14,948 nt of DNA from an uncultured Muribaculaceae bacterium (lineage in GTDB: Bacteria; Bacteroidota; Bacteroidia; Bacteroidales; Muribaculaceae). Shown one piece after another: positions 1-7,285 of the stretch. The DNA lies in NCBI GenBank assembly GCA_910578075.1, contig CAJTPK010000044.1, forward strand, positions 1 through 14,948, given 5' to 3'. Under the pieces are notes generated by a model. The model had not been told where the DNA came from and made no database searches. It saw only the letters and a list, made by a program, of their open reading frames with translations. Position 1 is the first letter of the stretch; the number at the start of each line of letters is the position of its first letter. A program made the position numbers and the translations under genes.

Positions 1-35
1 TTTTAAACCATATTTAAGAAACCATTATAACCATT

Positions 36-52
36 CAAAAGCTCCGCTTTTG
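36..52. repeat. small hairpin palindrome
   Basis: A perfect 7-bp inverted repeat, CAAAAGC at 36-42 and GCTTTTG at 46-52, encloses the triloop tcc. It lies in non-coding DNA at the left edge, close to other repeat-like sequences. It resembles the hairpin at 6177-6201 in having a three-base loop flanked by AGC/GCT-type arms. A run of T follows only partly, so it is not a convincing terminator. Function is unknown. Confidence 0.4.
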
Positions 53-87
53 TTTGACGCGAAAAGGTTTGAGACCCAAAGAATTCT

Positions 88-113
88 AACTCCTCATTCC
101 TAACTCCTAACTA
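88..113. repeat. AACTCCTxATTCCT-type short repeat, two partial units
   Basis: AACTCCTCATTCCT at 88-101 is followed directly by AACTCCTAACTA at 102-113. The same 14-base unit, as AACTCCTAATTCCT, occurs in three tandem copies near the right edge at 14812-14853 and ends there in the same AACTA. The two sites about 14.7 kb apart therefore belong to one dispersed repeat family. No ORF covers the repeat, and it sits 11 bp before the palindromic element at 124-333. Confidence 0.7.
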
Positions 114-123
114 AATAGGCCAC

Positions 124-333
124 AGTCCCAAAGGAACCATAGCATAGAGGCTAATGTATGGAGGCATCGGGGTTTAGCTATGAAATCCCGAAGGGATGGA
201 ACTATTGTAACACCGTATCGAGCGGGGCAAGGAACGTAGCCCCGCGAAGGTGCTGAGTCCGATGCCCTGCTCTGCGTTTAATCATAATCAGACACTCAGA
301 TTTCAGCCTCAATGCTATGTTATCTCGGGGACT
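124..333. repeat. nested palindromic intergenic element, possibly a structured RNA or MITE-like repeat
   Basis: This 210-base non-coding stretch contains nested inverted repeats. AGTCCC at 124-129 can pair with GGGACT at 328-333. CATAGCATAGAGGCT at 138-152 can pair with 305-319 over 15 bp with one mismatch. GGCATCGG at 163-170 can pair with CCGATGCC at 259-266. Inside these lie two hairpins: ATCCC/GGGAT at 185-197 with loop gaa, and GCGGGGC/GCCCCGC at 222-245 with a 10-base loop. The arrangement would fold as one long arm carrying two stem-loops. It has no recognisable ORF and lies about 80 bp before the promoter of the first gene. It may be a non-autonomous mobile repeat or a structured RNA, and I cannot assign it to a named family. 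Confidence 0.6.
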
Positions 334-413
334 CCAGGCTAAAAAACGCTGATTTTAACACTTTGCGAAGCTAAATTATTTATAAAATATCAAATTTATA
401 TGAAAAATTATAT

Positions 414-421
414 TAACTTTG
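414..421 (+). promoter_or_regulatory. probable -7 promoter box of the secreted two-gene unit
   Basis: TAACTTTG matches the Bacteroidetes -7 consensus TAnnTTTG exactly and lies in A/T-rich DNA. No good TTTG is present at the expected -33 distance, so the upstream half is weak. A start near 428 would give a leader of about 130 bases before the ATG at 560. Confidence 0.5.
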
Positions 422-559
422 CACTGATGAAAATCAAAACTGCGAATCTTCTTCAAAATGAAAAGCTGCATTAAATATATGGTAAGTAATTTCAACAATT
501 CTGCCGACATGCAGTAATACATAATCGACATAATAACATTATCACAATAACAACAGCTT

Positions 560-3313
560 ATGAAGAAAACGCTACTTTATGCATTTGCCGCAGGAACCGT
601 CCTTTTGGGAGCCTCCGCGACAGCAGCCGTGTATTCCGCTCAGGAAAGCAAAGCAGCAGAAACCACCCAGATTGCAGGTTTTGTGCCGGCAACAGGAAGT
701 GAAGTAAAATCCATCTCTACAGTGACAGTGCGTTTCGAGGTCGGCGAGATCATGTATAACTCCGACGAAAGCAAAGTCGCAGAAATCACATTGACAAAAC
801 AAGGAAGTTCCGAGTCTGTCTCCGCAACAAGTTTCGGAGAGCCGACGATGTCGATGGATGAGATGTATTTCGAATACCCCGTCAACTTCGCCACTCCCGT
901 GACCGAGGCAGGCACATACACATTGTCTATACCGGAAGGTGTCTTTTTTGAAACCGAATATGATTCATCAAAAGACGCATTCGTCAAGAAAGAGGGAGGC
1001 ATAGTCAATGCCGCAGCCACAGCTACATATGTAGTGAATCCGGCAGCCGATGTAACCAACTCATTCTCAAAATACTTATTAACACCGGAAAGTGGATCCA
1101 CAGTGAAAGAAATCGAGATGATCCAGCTTACCTTCGAGAACTTCGACACGTACGATGCTTTCTATAATTCTGTCGAGGGTAAGGAGATTTCATTCACAAA
1201 CGGCTCAACAGACTACAAAGCATATGCATCACAAGATTGGGGATATGAAGAAGGCAAACGCTTCAATATCTTTCCGATGGATGCTCAGGAAAATCCTGTG
1301 ACAATCACCGAGACAGGTGAATGGTATCTCTACATCCAGGAAGGAGCCTTCAGCTACAATGGAGAGGAGAGTCCTGAAATCATGGCATCTTTTATTGTTG
1401 GAGACGGCAGTTCTTCAAGCCTTGATAATTACGTATTCTCACCCGCATCCGGAGAAACTGTCGGGAAATTATCTTCTATCATGATGACATTCCCCGAATT
1501 CAAGATATTTGATGAACTCTACCGTGCTGATGACTCAGAAAATGCAACGATCACCAACGGTACAAAAACATATACAGTTAACATCTCTCCAAATTACGAC
1601 AACTATACTGGTGAGAATTCTCCTAAAGAATTCGATTTGACGTTCGTTGATGGCAATGAAGAGAAAGTAATCACTGAAGACGGCACATGGACTCTTTCTA
1701 TCCCTGCCGGCTATTTTGAGACAGCAGGGGCGAAAAGCAATCTGATTACCGCCACATACACAATTGATTCTTCAATCAAAACTGAAATAAAATGGACTGC
1801 CGATCCTGCCAACGGCGGGACTTCGGAATTCCCGGCAGGACAGGTTCTGACAGTCACATTCACTTTTGATAATGCCAAATCCGTTTCCTATGATCAAGCT
1901 AATGATGAGGAAGTTGCAGGCATACGCGTTTCATATAATGGAACTACTGTTAAGGAAGTTGCCAAGGCACTCGGCACAGAAGACGCAAACAATGGTTGGC
2001 AGCTATATCAAAATTATGGTGACAACTGCGCTATATTGCGTCTGAACTATCAAATATTCAACAACACTCCAGGCATACTTGCAATAGAAATCGACGAAGG
2101 ACGCTTCACTATTGACGGAATGCCCTCACCGGCAATCAACTATACATGCACATTCGGTGAGTATAAGGAATATACATACAATATTCTTCCTTCTTCAGAT
2201 GATGCTCAGACAGATCTCCGCGTCTTCACAATCTCCTTCCCTGAGGCTAAAACCGCAACACTCAACGAGTCTCTCTTCTACGCTACATTCGGTAATGCAG
2301 CATGGACATGCCCCGGTAATCCGACTGTAGAAGAAGTTACAGGCGCCGCTGTTCCCACATTCACAATAACATTCTCCGACAATCCCCAGAAACCAGGCAC
2401 ATATACCCTGATGATTGACGAAGGTTCATTCCTTCTTGATGGCAAACAGCCGAGCAAACTTATCAAGGAGAACTATTCCTTCATAAAGAATGATCCTGTC
2501 GACTGGACATGGACGCCCTCTCCGGATGGAGATCTCGTAATCGAAAGCTGGGGTATATTCCCTTCTTTCAAATTTACTGACAACGAAAACCTGAGCGCTC
2601 TTTATGCATTCTACAATGGCTCAACCGTTGTACTCAATGGCGAGACTCTTACCTCTGATCAATATAAAGCAGGTGTAAGCTATGACAATAACGCCGTATT
2701 CTTTGAGATAACAGATACCAATATTCTCAAACCCGGCAAACTGACAATCACGATTCCCGCCGGAGGCATAGGTTTGAGAAATGAATACAATGAAGAGCCA
2801 ATATCTCACACATGGAATGTAGTGGAAGCCAAGACATATACTTACGTCCTGACTCCTGATGCCAAAGAACCCGTAGCTTCCCTTGCCGAGATAACAATCT
2901 CATTCCCCGAGGCAAAGAAAGGCGAACTCTTCAATCTTGGATTCATCTCATTCAAGGATAAGAATTACAACTGGCTGCAGTGCAAATCTGCAGAACCCGT
3001 TGCCGATGCTGAATGCGCAACATTCAAGATGGTATTCGATGTTACTAACGTTAAGGAAAATACTCCTTACACTCTGTCAATACGCAACGGAGCATTCACT
3101 CTTGATGGCTCTCAAGAATCTCCGGAAGTCAACGCAGTATATACCTACTCCAAGACTACAGGCATAATGGGCATTGCAGCTGATGCAGATGGCAAATATA
3201 CGGTAGTTGACATCAACGGACGCATCATCCTTAATCGCGTGGATGCTTCAGAACTAAGGAACCTTGCAAAAGGAATCTATATCATCAACGGTAAGAAACA
3301 AATCATAAAGTAA
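560..3313 (+). CDS. secreted seven-repeat Ig-like surface protein with C-terminal sorting-type tail
   Basis: I do not recognise this 917-residue protein as a named family. It opens with a Sec signal peptide: KK at residues 2-3, then a hydrophobic stretch to about residue 25. It then carries seven diverged repeats of about 105-125 residues, near 38-160, 170-281, 289-403, 408-533, 537-641, 648-757 and 758-864. Each starts with a P-x-x-G-like segment leading into a beta strand such as ITISFPEA, and ends with a G-x-[YW]-x-L-x-I-x-x-G-x-F-like motif, for example GTYTLSIPEGVF at 118-129 and GTWTLSIPAGYF at 375-386. The pattern suggests all-beta Ig-like domains in an elongated surface or secreted molecule. 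The last 50 residues (DINGR at 884-888, then GIYIINGKK) resemble C-terminal sorting tails of Bacteroidetes secreted proteins. The gene ends 16 bp before the protease gene, so the two are probably co-transcribed. No catalytic motif is visible. Adhesin, substrate-binding or protease-partner roles are all inference. Confidence 0.75.
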   Translation: MKKTLLYAFAAGTVLLGASATAAVYSAQESKAAETTQIAGFVPATGSEVKSISTVTVRFEVGEIMYNSDESKVAEITLTKQGSSESVSATSFGEPTMSMDEMYFEYPVNFATPVTEAGTYTLSIPEGVFFETEYDSSKDAFVKKEGGIVNAAATATYVVNPAADVTNSFSKYLLTPESGSTVKEIEMIQLTFENFDTYDAFYNSVEGKEISFTNGSTDYKAYASQDWGYEEGKRFNIFPMDAQENPVTITETGEWYLYIQEGAFSYNGEESPEIMASFIVGDGSSSSLDNYVFSPASGETVGKLSSIMMTFPEFKIFDELYRADDSENATITNGTKTYTVNISPNYDNYTGENSPKEFDLTFVDGNEEKVITEDGTWTLSIPAGYFETAGAKSNLITATYTIDSSIKTEIKWTADPANGGTSEFPAGQVLTVTFTFDNAKSVSYDQANDEEVAGIRVSYNGTTVKEVAKALGTEDANNGWQLYQNYGDNCAILRLNYQIFNNTPGILAIEIDEGRFTIDGMPSPAINYTCTFGEYKEYTYNILPSSDDAQTDLRVFTISFPEAKTATLNESLFYATFGNAAWTCPGNPTVEEVTGAAVPTFTITFSDNPQKPGTYTLMIDEGSFLLDGKQPSKLIKENYSFIKNDPVDWTWTPSPDGDLVIESWGIFPSFKFTDNENLSALYAFYNGSTVVLNGETLTSDQYKAGVSYDNNAVFFEITDTNILKPGKLTITIPAGGIGLRNEYNEEPISHTWNVVEAKTYTYVLTPDAKEPVASLAEITISFPEAKKGELFNLGFISFKDKNYNWLQCKSAEPVADAECATFKMVFDVTNVKENTPYTLSIRNGAFTLDGSQESPEVNAVYTYSKTTGIMGIAADADGKYTVVDINGRIILNRVDASELRNLAKGIYIINGKKQIIK

Positions 3314-3329
3314 TTGAATCTCAGTTTTA

Positions 3330-5822
3330 ATGAAAAAGTTATTCATTCTTTCAGCAATCGGGTGCATGGCACTCGGACTGAATGCTAAACCGATAACCCC
3401 TGCCGAGGCGCTCAACCGTCTCGGTGGGGCAACCCACAAAGCTGCTGCAGTGAAGGGGAAATCTACCCCGAAGTTGGCGCACACCGCGAGGACAAAGGGT
3501 GGAAATCCCGCTGTATATATCTTCAACCGCGGCGATAACGGAGGTTATCTCGTATTGAGCGCGGACGACATCGCATATCCGATGCTCGGATATTCCGACA
3601 GCGGCTCTTTCAACGCTGATAATATGCCTCCCCAGATGGAGTGGTGGCTGTCGGAATATGCCCGCCAGATAGAATATGCCGCAGGCAAGGAGGAGTCATC
3701 TCTGATGGCTTCATACCGAGAGGGAACCCGCGCGCAGCGTGAAGCTATCGCGCCGATGATCAAGACGAAATGGGACCAGGGTGAACCCTACAACAACTCA
3801 TGCCCGAAGATTGGCGCCAACAGAGGATACACGGGTTGCGTTGCCACAGCGATGGCGCAGGTGATGAACTACTGGCAATATCCCGAGGTTGGTCAGGGCA
3901 AGATAACATACACCAGCGAGAGCCTCAGCAAGAAACTCACCTTGGATTTCTCAAAACAGAAATTCGACTGGGCGAACATGTGCGACACATACCTCAACGG
4001 TCAATATACCGAAGCTGAGGCAAACGCTGTGGCATATCTGATGAAAGCTGCCGGCTTCGCAGTGAAGATGGATTATTCTGCAGATTCCTCCGGTGCGCTT
4101 GCAATGAACATCGGCAACGCGCTTACGAAATATTTCAAATACGACGGCAATATCGACTATCAGCTTCGTCTTTATTACAATGCTACGGAATGGGAGGAGA
4201 TGATCTATAACAACCTTAAGAACGTAGGTCCAATCCTTTACGGTGGCGGATCAATGATCGGTGGTGGTCACTCTTTCATCTGCGATGGATACGACGGTGA
4301 GGGTCTGTTCCATTTCAACTGGGGATGGAGCGGAATGTCTGACGGATATTTCTCACTCGATGCCCTTAATCCCGGAGCTCTCGGAGCCGGCGGTGGCGGC
4401 GGTGGCGGCTACAACTTCACACAGGATGCGGTGCTCGGCATTCAGCCTCCTACCGGCAAACCGGTTGTGGAGCGTCCAACCATACTCACCCAGATGGGCT
4501 CACTTGCTGCTGAAGTGAAAAACGATTCCATAAAGTTTGATCTTTTCGGTGAGGATTCGGCAATGTGGGTGAACTACAACCCCACAACTCTTAAGATGAA
4601 GATAGGAACCATTATCGAACCTCAGGGCACAACACCGGGCAGCACTACATATCAGGAGATGAGCTCAATCCTGTTTGACCTGCAGGCTGGATATGGAACC
4701 AATCCCAAGATGATGAAAGACGGCGGCATACCGCTGTCTGCACTCAGCGGTCTCGCCGATGGAACATATAAGATTACGGCAGCGACAACATTGGTTGATG
4801 AGGAGCCTCAGACCTGGACACCTGTGAAACCTTCTTATGGCTATTTCAACTATGTTGTGTTGAAGAAACAGGGCTCCACATTCACCGTTGACAGTGAACC
4901 CATCGTGGTGCTTGACCTGCTTGACATACAGATCACAAACAAACTTTATTTCGGTGGACTCGCCAATGTATACATCAAAGTCAGCAACGACAGCGATCTC
5001 GAGTTGACCAAGGGATTCGCCCCTGCCTTCATCTATGTGGACAAAGAGAGTGGAAACAGCGGTCTCTTCTTCTTAGGCGAGAGCGTATTCGTGACTGTGC
5101 CACCACACTCACAGATTGAGAAGAAATGGGACACATCCCTCTATGCAATGCAGAACATCGGAGAGATTTCATCAGCCGTGGAATTTGAACTTGGTGTTTT
5201 CGATGAATCTACATACAATTTCTTCATATCCAATGATGGCAACCCCGTGACAATGTATCCGAATGCGGGAGCTCCGCAATTGCAGATGATCGGAACTGCC
5301 AAACTCGGTGGGGAACTGGTTCAGGAGACCCTACCTAACGGCAATCAGTCGAGCGTATACCTGATTGATGATCCGCTTGACATTGATGTATCGACTACGC
5401 TTAGACTAACCAAGGGTATCTTCTGCTACAATGCGCTTGCGTTCCTCACAAAGCCTGAGTTTATAGAGGGTGGAGAGCAGGTAGCTATCCTTGCCATGGC
5501 AGGTATGCCGATGTATATGGAATCTACCGGACTACGTCAGAAATTCGAGGCAACGCTCTCCTATCCGCTCATTGAGCCGGGTGAGTATTATGCCGTGATG
5601 ATGGGTTACCAGTATGGTTCCAATTACGTTGGAATCTCAGGCACTCCGTCCTATTTCCGCCTCAAAGGCGGCTCATCAGCAGTTGAGGAGCTTCCGGCAG
5701 AGGAAGTTGAGGCTGGCGATGGCGAGATCTATAACCTTCAGGGCATGAGCCTCGGCAAAGATCTCGACAAACTTCCCGCCGGTCTATACATCCGCAACGG
5801 CAAGAAGATTCTGAAAAAATAG
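3330..5822 (+). CDS. secreted C10 family (streptopain-like) cysteine protease
   Basis: An 830-residue secreted protease related to streptopain SpeB and Prevotella interpain A. Residues 1-19 are a signal peptide. About 20-115 resemble the Spi/C10 propeptide, including GGYLVLSADD at 71-80. The catalytic domain runs from about 140 to 372. The nucleophile is Cys170 in GYTGCVATAMAQVMNYW, the base His314 in GGGHSFICDGYDG, and Asn330-Trp331 lie in FNWGWSG. The His-to-Trp distance of 17 residues equals that of SpeB as I recall it. The glycine-rich loop at 352-360 and the end at VLGIQP (368-373) match the SpeB C-terminus, so everything after about 373 is an extra beta-rich region of roughly 400 residues with no domain I can name. 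The final segment, YNLQGMSLGK then LPAGLYIRNGKKILKK, is a sorting-type tail like that of the preceding gene. All catalytic residues are present, so it should be active after propeptide removal. It probably degrades host or dietary proteins outside the cell. Confidence 0.92.
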   Translation: MKKLFILSAIGCMALGLNAKPITPAEALNRLGGATHKAAAVKGKSTPKLAHTARTKGGNPAVYIFNRGDNGGYLVLSADDIAYPMLGYSDSGSFNADNMPPQMEWWLSEYARQIEYAAGKEESSLMASYREGTRAQREAIAPMIKTKWDQGEPYNNSCPKIGANRGYTGCVATAMAQVMNYWQYPEVGQGKITYTSESLSKKLTLDFSKQKFDWANMCDTYLNGQYTEAEANAVAYLMKAAGFAVKMDYSADSSGALAMNIGNALTKYFKYDGNIDYQLRLYYNATEWEEMIYNNLKNVGPILYGGGSMIGGGHSFICDGYDGEGLFHFNWGWSGMSDGYFSLDALNPGALGAGGGGGGGYNFTQDAVLGIQPPTGKPVVERPTILTQMGSLAAEVKNDSIKFDLFGEDSAMWVNYNPTTLKMKIGTIIEPQGTTPGSTTYQEMSSILFDLQAGYGTNPKMMKDGGIPLSALSGLADGTYKITAATTLVDEEPQTWTPVKPSYGYFNYVVLKKQGSTFTVDSEPIVVLDLLDIQITNKLYFGGLANVYIKVSNDSDLELTKGFAPAFIYVDKESGNSGLFFLGESVFVTVPPHSQIEKKWDTSLYAMQNIGEISSAVEFELGVFDESTYNFFISNDGNPVTMYPNAGAPQLQMIGTAKLGGELVQETLPNGNQSSVYLIDDPLDIDVSTTLRLTKGIFCYNALAFLTKPEFIEGGEQVAILAMAGMPMYMESTGLRQKFEATLSYPLIEPGEYYAVMMGYQYGSNYVGISGTPSYFRLKGGSSAVEELPAEEVEAGDGEIYNLQGMSLGKDLDKLPAGLYIRNGKKILKK

Positions 5823-5863
5823 ACTCACTCCTCAATCTTCTAACCTTAGACTATAATTTCATC

Positions 5864-5897
5864 AGAGAGGTGTCCTTCCGGACACCTCTTTGCTTTC
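5864..5897 (+). terminator. rho-independent terminator of the protease unit
   Basis: AGAGGTGTCC at 5866-5875 pairs perfectly with GGACACCTCT at 5880-5889 around a ttcc loop. TTTGCTTTC follows. It lies 43 bp after the protease stop codon and closes the two-gene transcript. Confidence 0.88.
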
Positions 5898-5952
5898 TCA
5901 TATATCACAGCATCACACGGTAAATTTTGAACAAATTTTTTAATGGTGTCCA

Positions 5953-6169
5953 GTAAAATATTAATCGCGCAGAGGCGCGAAGACGCAAAGGATTTATGCC
6001 GGTCAATCCGACGCTAAGGTCGTTACCACTCCTGCTGAGGCACAGAGACCGTCCGACCATGCTCAGCGCCTTTGCCTAAATCGCCACGCGATTCTCCGTG
6101 ATCTTTATCACGGGGCTTGCCAACTCAAAACTTTGCGCCTTAGCGCCTCTGCGTGATTAAAAATTTTAC
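5953..6169. repeat. intergenic element with long terminal inverted repeats (MITE-like)
   Basis: The 30-base segments at 5961-5990 and 6131-6160 are inverted copies of each other with 27 of 30 matching positions; both carry the core GCAGAGGCGC (as its complement on the right). The match extends outward through gtaaaat-type ends at about 5953 and 6169 with one indel. Inside are a perfect 7-bp hairpin, CCGTGAT/ATCACGG at 6096-6113, and a 6-bp pairing, GCTGAG at 6034-6039 with CTCAGC at 6062-6067. There is no plausible ORF. The size and terminal repeats suit a non-autonomous mobile element or dispersed intergenic repeat. No target-site duplication is obvious to me. Confidence 0.65.
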
Positions 6170-6176
6170 CAGACAG

Positions 6177-6201
6177 CAATAAAAAGCGAAGCTCTTTATT
6201 G
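6177..6201. repeat. small hairpin next to the inverted-repeat element
   Basis: CAATAAAAAGC at 6177-6187 pairs with GCTCTTTATTG at 6191-6201 over 11 bp with one mismatch, around a gaa triloop. It sits 7 bp right of the inverted-repeat element and 35 bp left of the next promoter. It resembles the hairpin at 36-52. Only two T residues follow directly, so a terminator role is doubtful. Confidence 0.4.
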
Positions 6202-6235
6202 GTTTTAAGGGTTACAATGATTTGAGAAAATTTGA

Positions 6236-6267
6236 TTTGAGGTATTGACAGAGAAATTGTAATTTTG
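6236..6267 (+). promoter_or_regulatory. Bacteroidetes-type promoter of the DMT transporter gene
   Basis: The -33 box TTTG at 6236-6239 and the -7 box TAATTTTG at 6260-6267 are separated by exactly 20 bp, the usual spacing for the primary sigma factor of Bacteroidetes. Transcription would start near 6273, giving a leader of about 15 bases before the ATG at 6288. Confidence 0.75.
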
Positions 6268-6287
6268 CAGAAAATTTCATTTCTATC

Positions 6288-7166
6288 ATGTGGATTCTGC
6301 TTGCTGTATGCTCCGCCATAGGACTCGGATTCTATGACATCATGAAGAAGCTGTCGGTGCGTGAAAACAACGTGCCCGTAGTCTTATTTCTCAACACGGT
6401 CTTCGGCACAATGCTTATGGCTCCGGTGATAATATCAGGTGTGCTCAACGGTGATCCGGGACTTGGAAATACCTTTACCGGTCATCTTCAGATCATACTT
6501 AAGGCTGTGATTGTGCTCAGCTCATGGATTCTCGGATATTTCGCCATAAAGCATCTTCCGCTTACCATACAGGGGCCGATCAATGCCTCCCGCCCTGTGC
6601 TGGTGCTTGTCGGGGCATTGATCATATTCGGCGAACGACTCAACATATGGCAATGGGCGGGTGTATCACTCGGTTTCCTCTCGCTTTTCATGATCAGCCG
6701 TATCGGAGCCACCGAGGGATTCTCATTCAAGAAAAGCCGATGGCTATGGATGTCGATAGGTGCCACGATGCTCGGTGCCGTCAGTGCCCTCTACGATAAA
6801 TATCTCCTCACAAACTTCAAGCCCCTTGAAGTGCAGGCATGGTATTCGCTATACCAGATGGTGATCATGGGGGCGATATTGGCTGTGCTCTTCCGTAGCG
6901 GCCATGCTGGCGGAAAATTCAAGTGGCGCTGGTCGATATTAGGGATATCTCTTTTTCTAACAGCAGCCGATATCGCCTATTTCTACTCTTTGTCGCTCCC
7001 CGGCTCCATGATTGCCGTTGTCTCGATGATTAGACGGGGAAGCGTCCTTGTATCCTTCATCTATGGAGTGATTGTCCTTCACGAGAAGCATGTCGGCAAG
7101 AAACTAATAGACCTCGCGATCCTGCTTGTCAGCCTTCTGCTCCTCATAATAGGCTCCAACCTTTGA
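6288..7166 (+). CDS. EamA-type DMT superfamily membrane transporter
   Basis: A 292-residue integral membrane protein with about ten hydrophobic segments, the normal size and layout for an EamA transporter of the drug/metabolite transporter superfamily. The two halves are internally related. Residues near 96-136 (ASRPVLVLVGALIIFGERL followed by a hydrophobic helix) correspond to the C-terminal segment with RRGSVLVSFIYGVIVLHEK. This shows the duplicated five-helix design. Both halves keep the glutamate (GE or HE) after the helix. Such proteins carry metabolites, amino acids or related small molecules across the inner membrane, but the substrate cannot be read from sequence. The ATG at 6288 lies just downstream of a good promoter, and the next gene has its own -7 box, so this gene may be transcribed alone. 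Confidence 0.85.
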   Translation: MWILLAVCSAIGLGFYDIMKKLSVRENNVPVVLFLNTVFGTMLMAPVIISGVLNGDPGLGNTFTGHLQIILKAVIVLSSWILGYFAIKHLPLTIQGPINASRPVLVLVGALIIFGERLNIWQWAGVSLGFLSLFMISRIGATEGFSFKKSRWLWMSIGATMLGAVSALYDKYLLTNFKPLEVQAWYSLYQMVIMGAILAVLFRSGHAGGKFKWRWSILGISLFLTAADIAYFYSLSLPGSMIAVVSMIRRGSVLVSFIYGVIVLHEKHVGKKLIDLAILLVSLLLLIIGSNL

Positions 7167-7223
7167 TAAAAACGAATTCCTGTTTCCTCATGTCTTGATG
7201 TAGGATATGTCGCGGAATTTTAG

Positions 7224-7231
7224 TATTTTTG
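7224..7231 (+). promoter_or_regulatory. -7 promoter box of the antiporter gene, deciding its start codon
   Basis: TATTTTTG matches TAnnTTTG. It overlaps a possible TTG start at 7229, which would then lie upstream of the transcription start near 7237. The ATG at 7286 is therefore the more likely initiator. No clear -33 TTTG is seen at 19-21 bp. Confidence 0.5.
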
Positions 7232-7285
7232 CCAAAGCGTTGGCAGGATGGGCCGACTATTAAGTTTTCTCAAAAAAGTAAACAT

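Noticed and set aside
427..517. Two tiny ORFs in the leader of the first gene (427-474, 15 codons; 458-517, 19 codons)
   Set aside because: They overlap in different frames, lack a clear ribosome binding site and have no attenuator-like hairpin or codon bias; chance is likely.
572..1149. Minus-strand ORFs inside the first gene and other antisense frames over 60 codons across the window
   Set aside because: They lie opposite strongly coding frames, have odd compositions and match no protein type; they are shadow frames.
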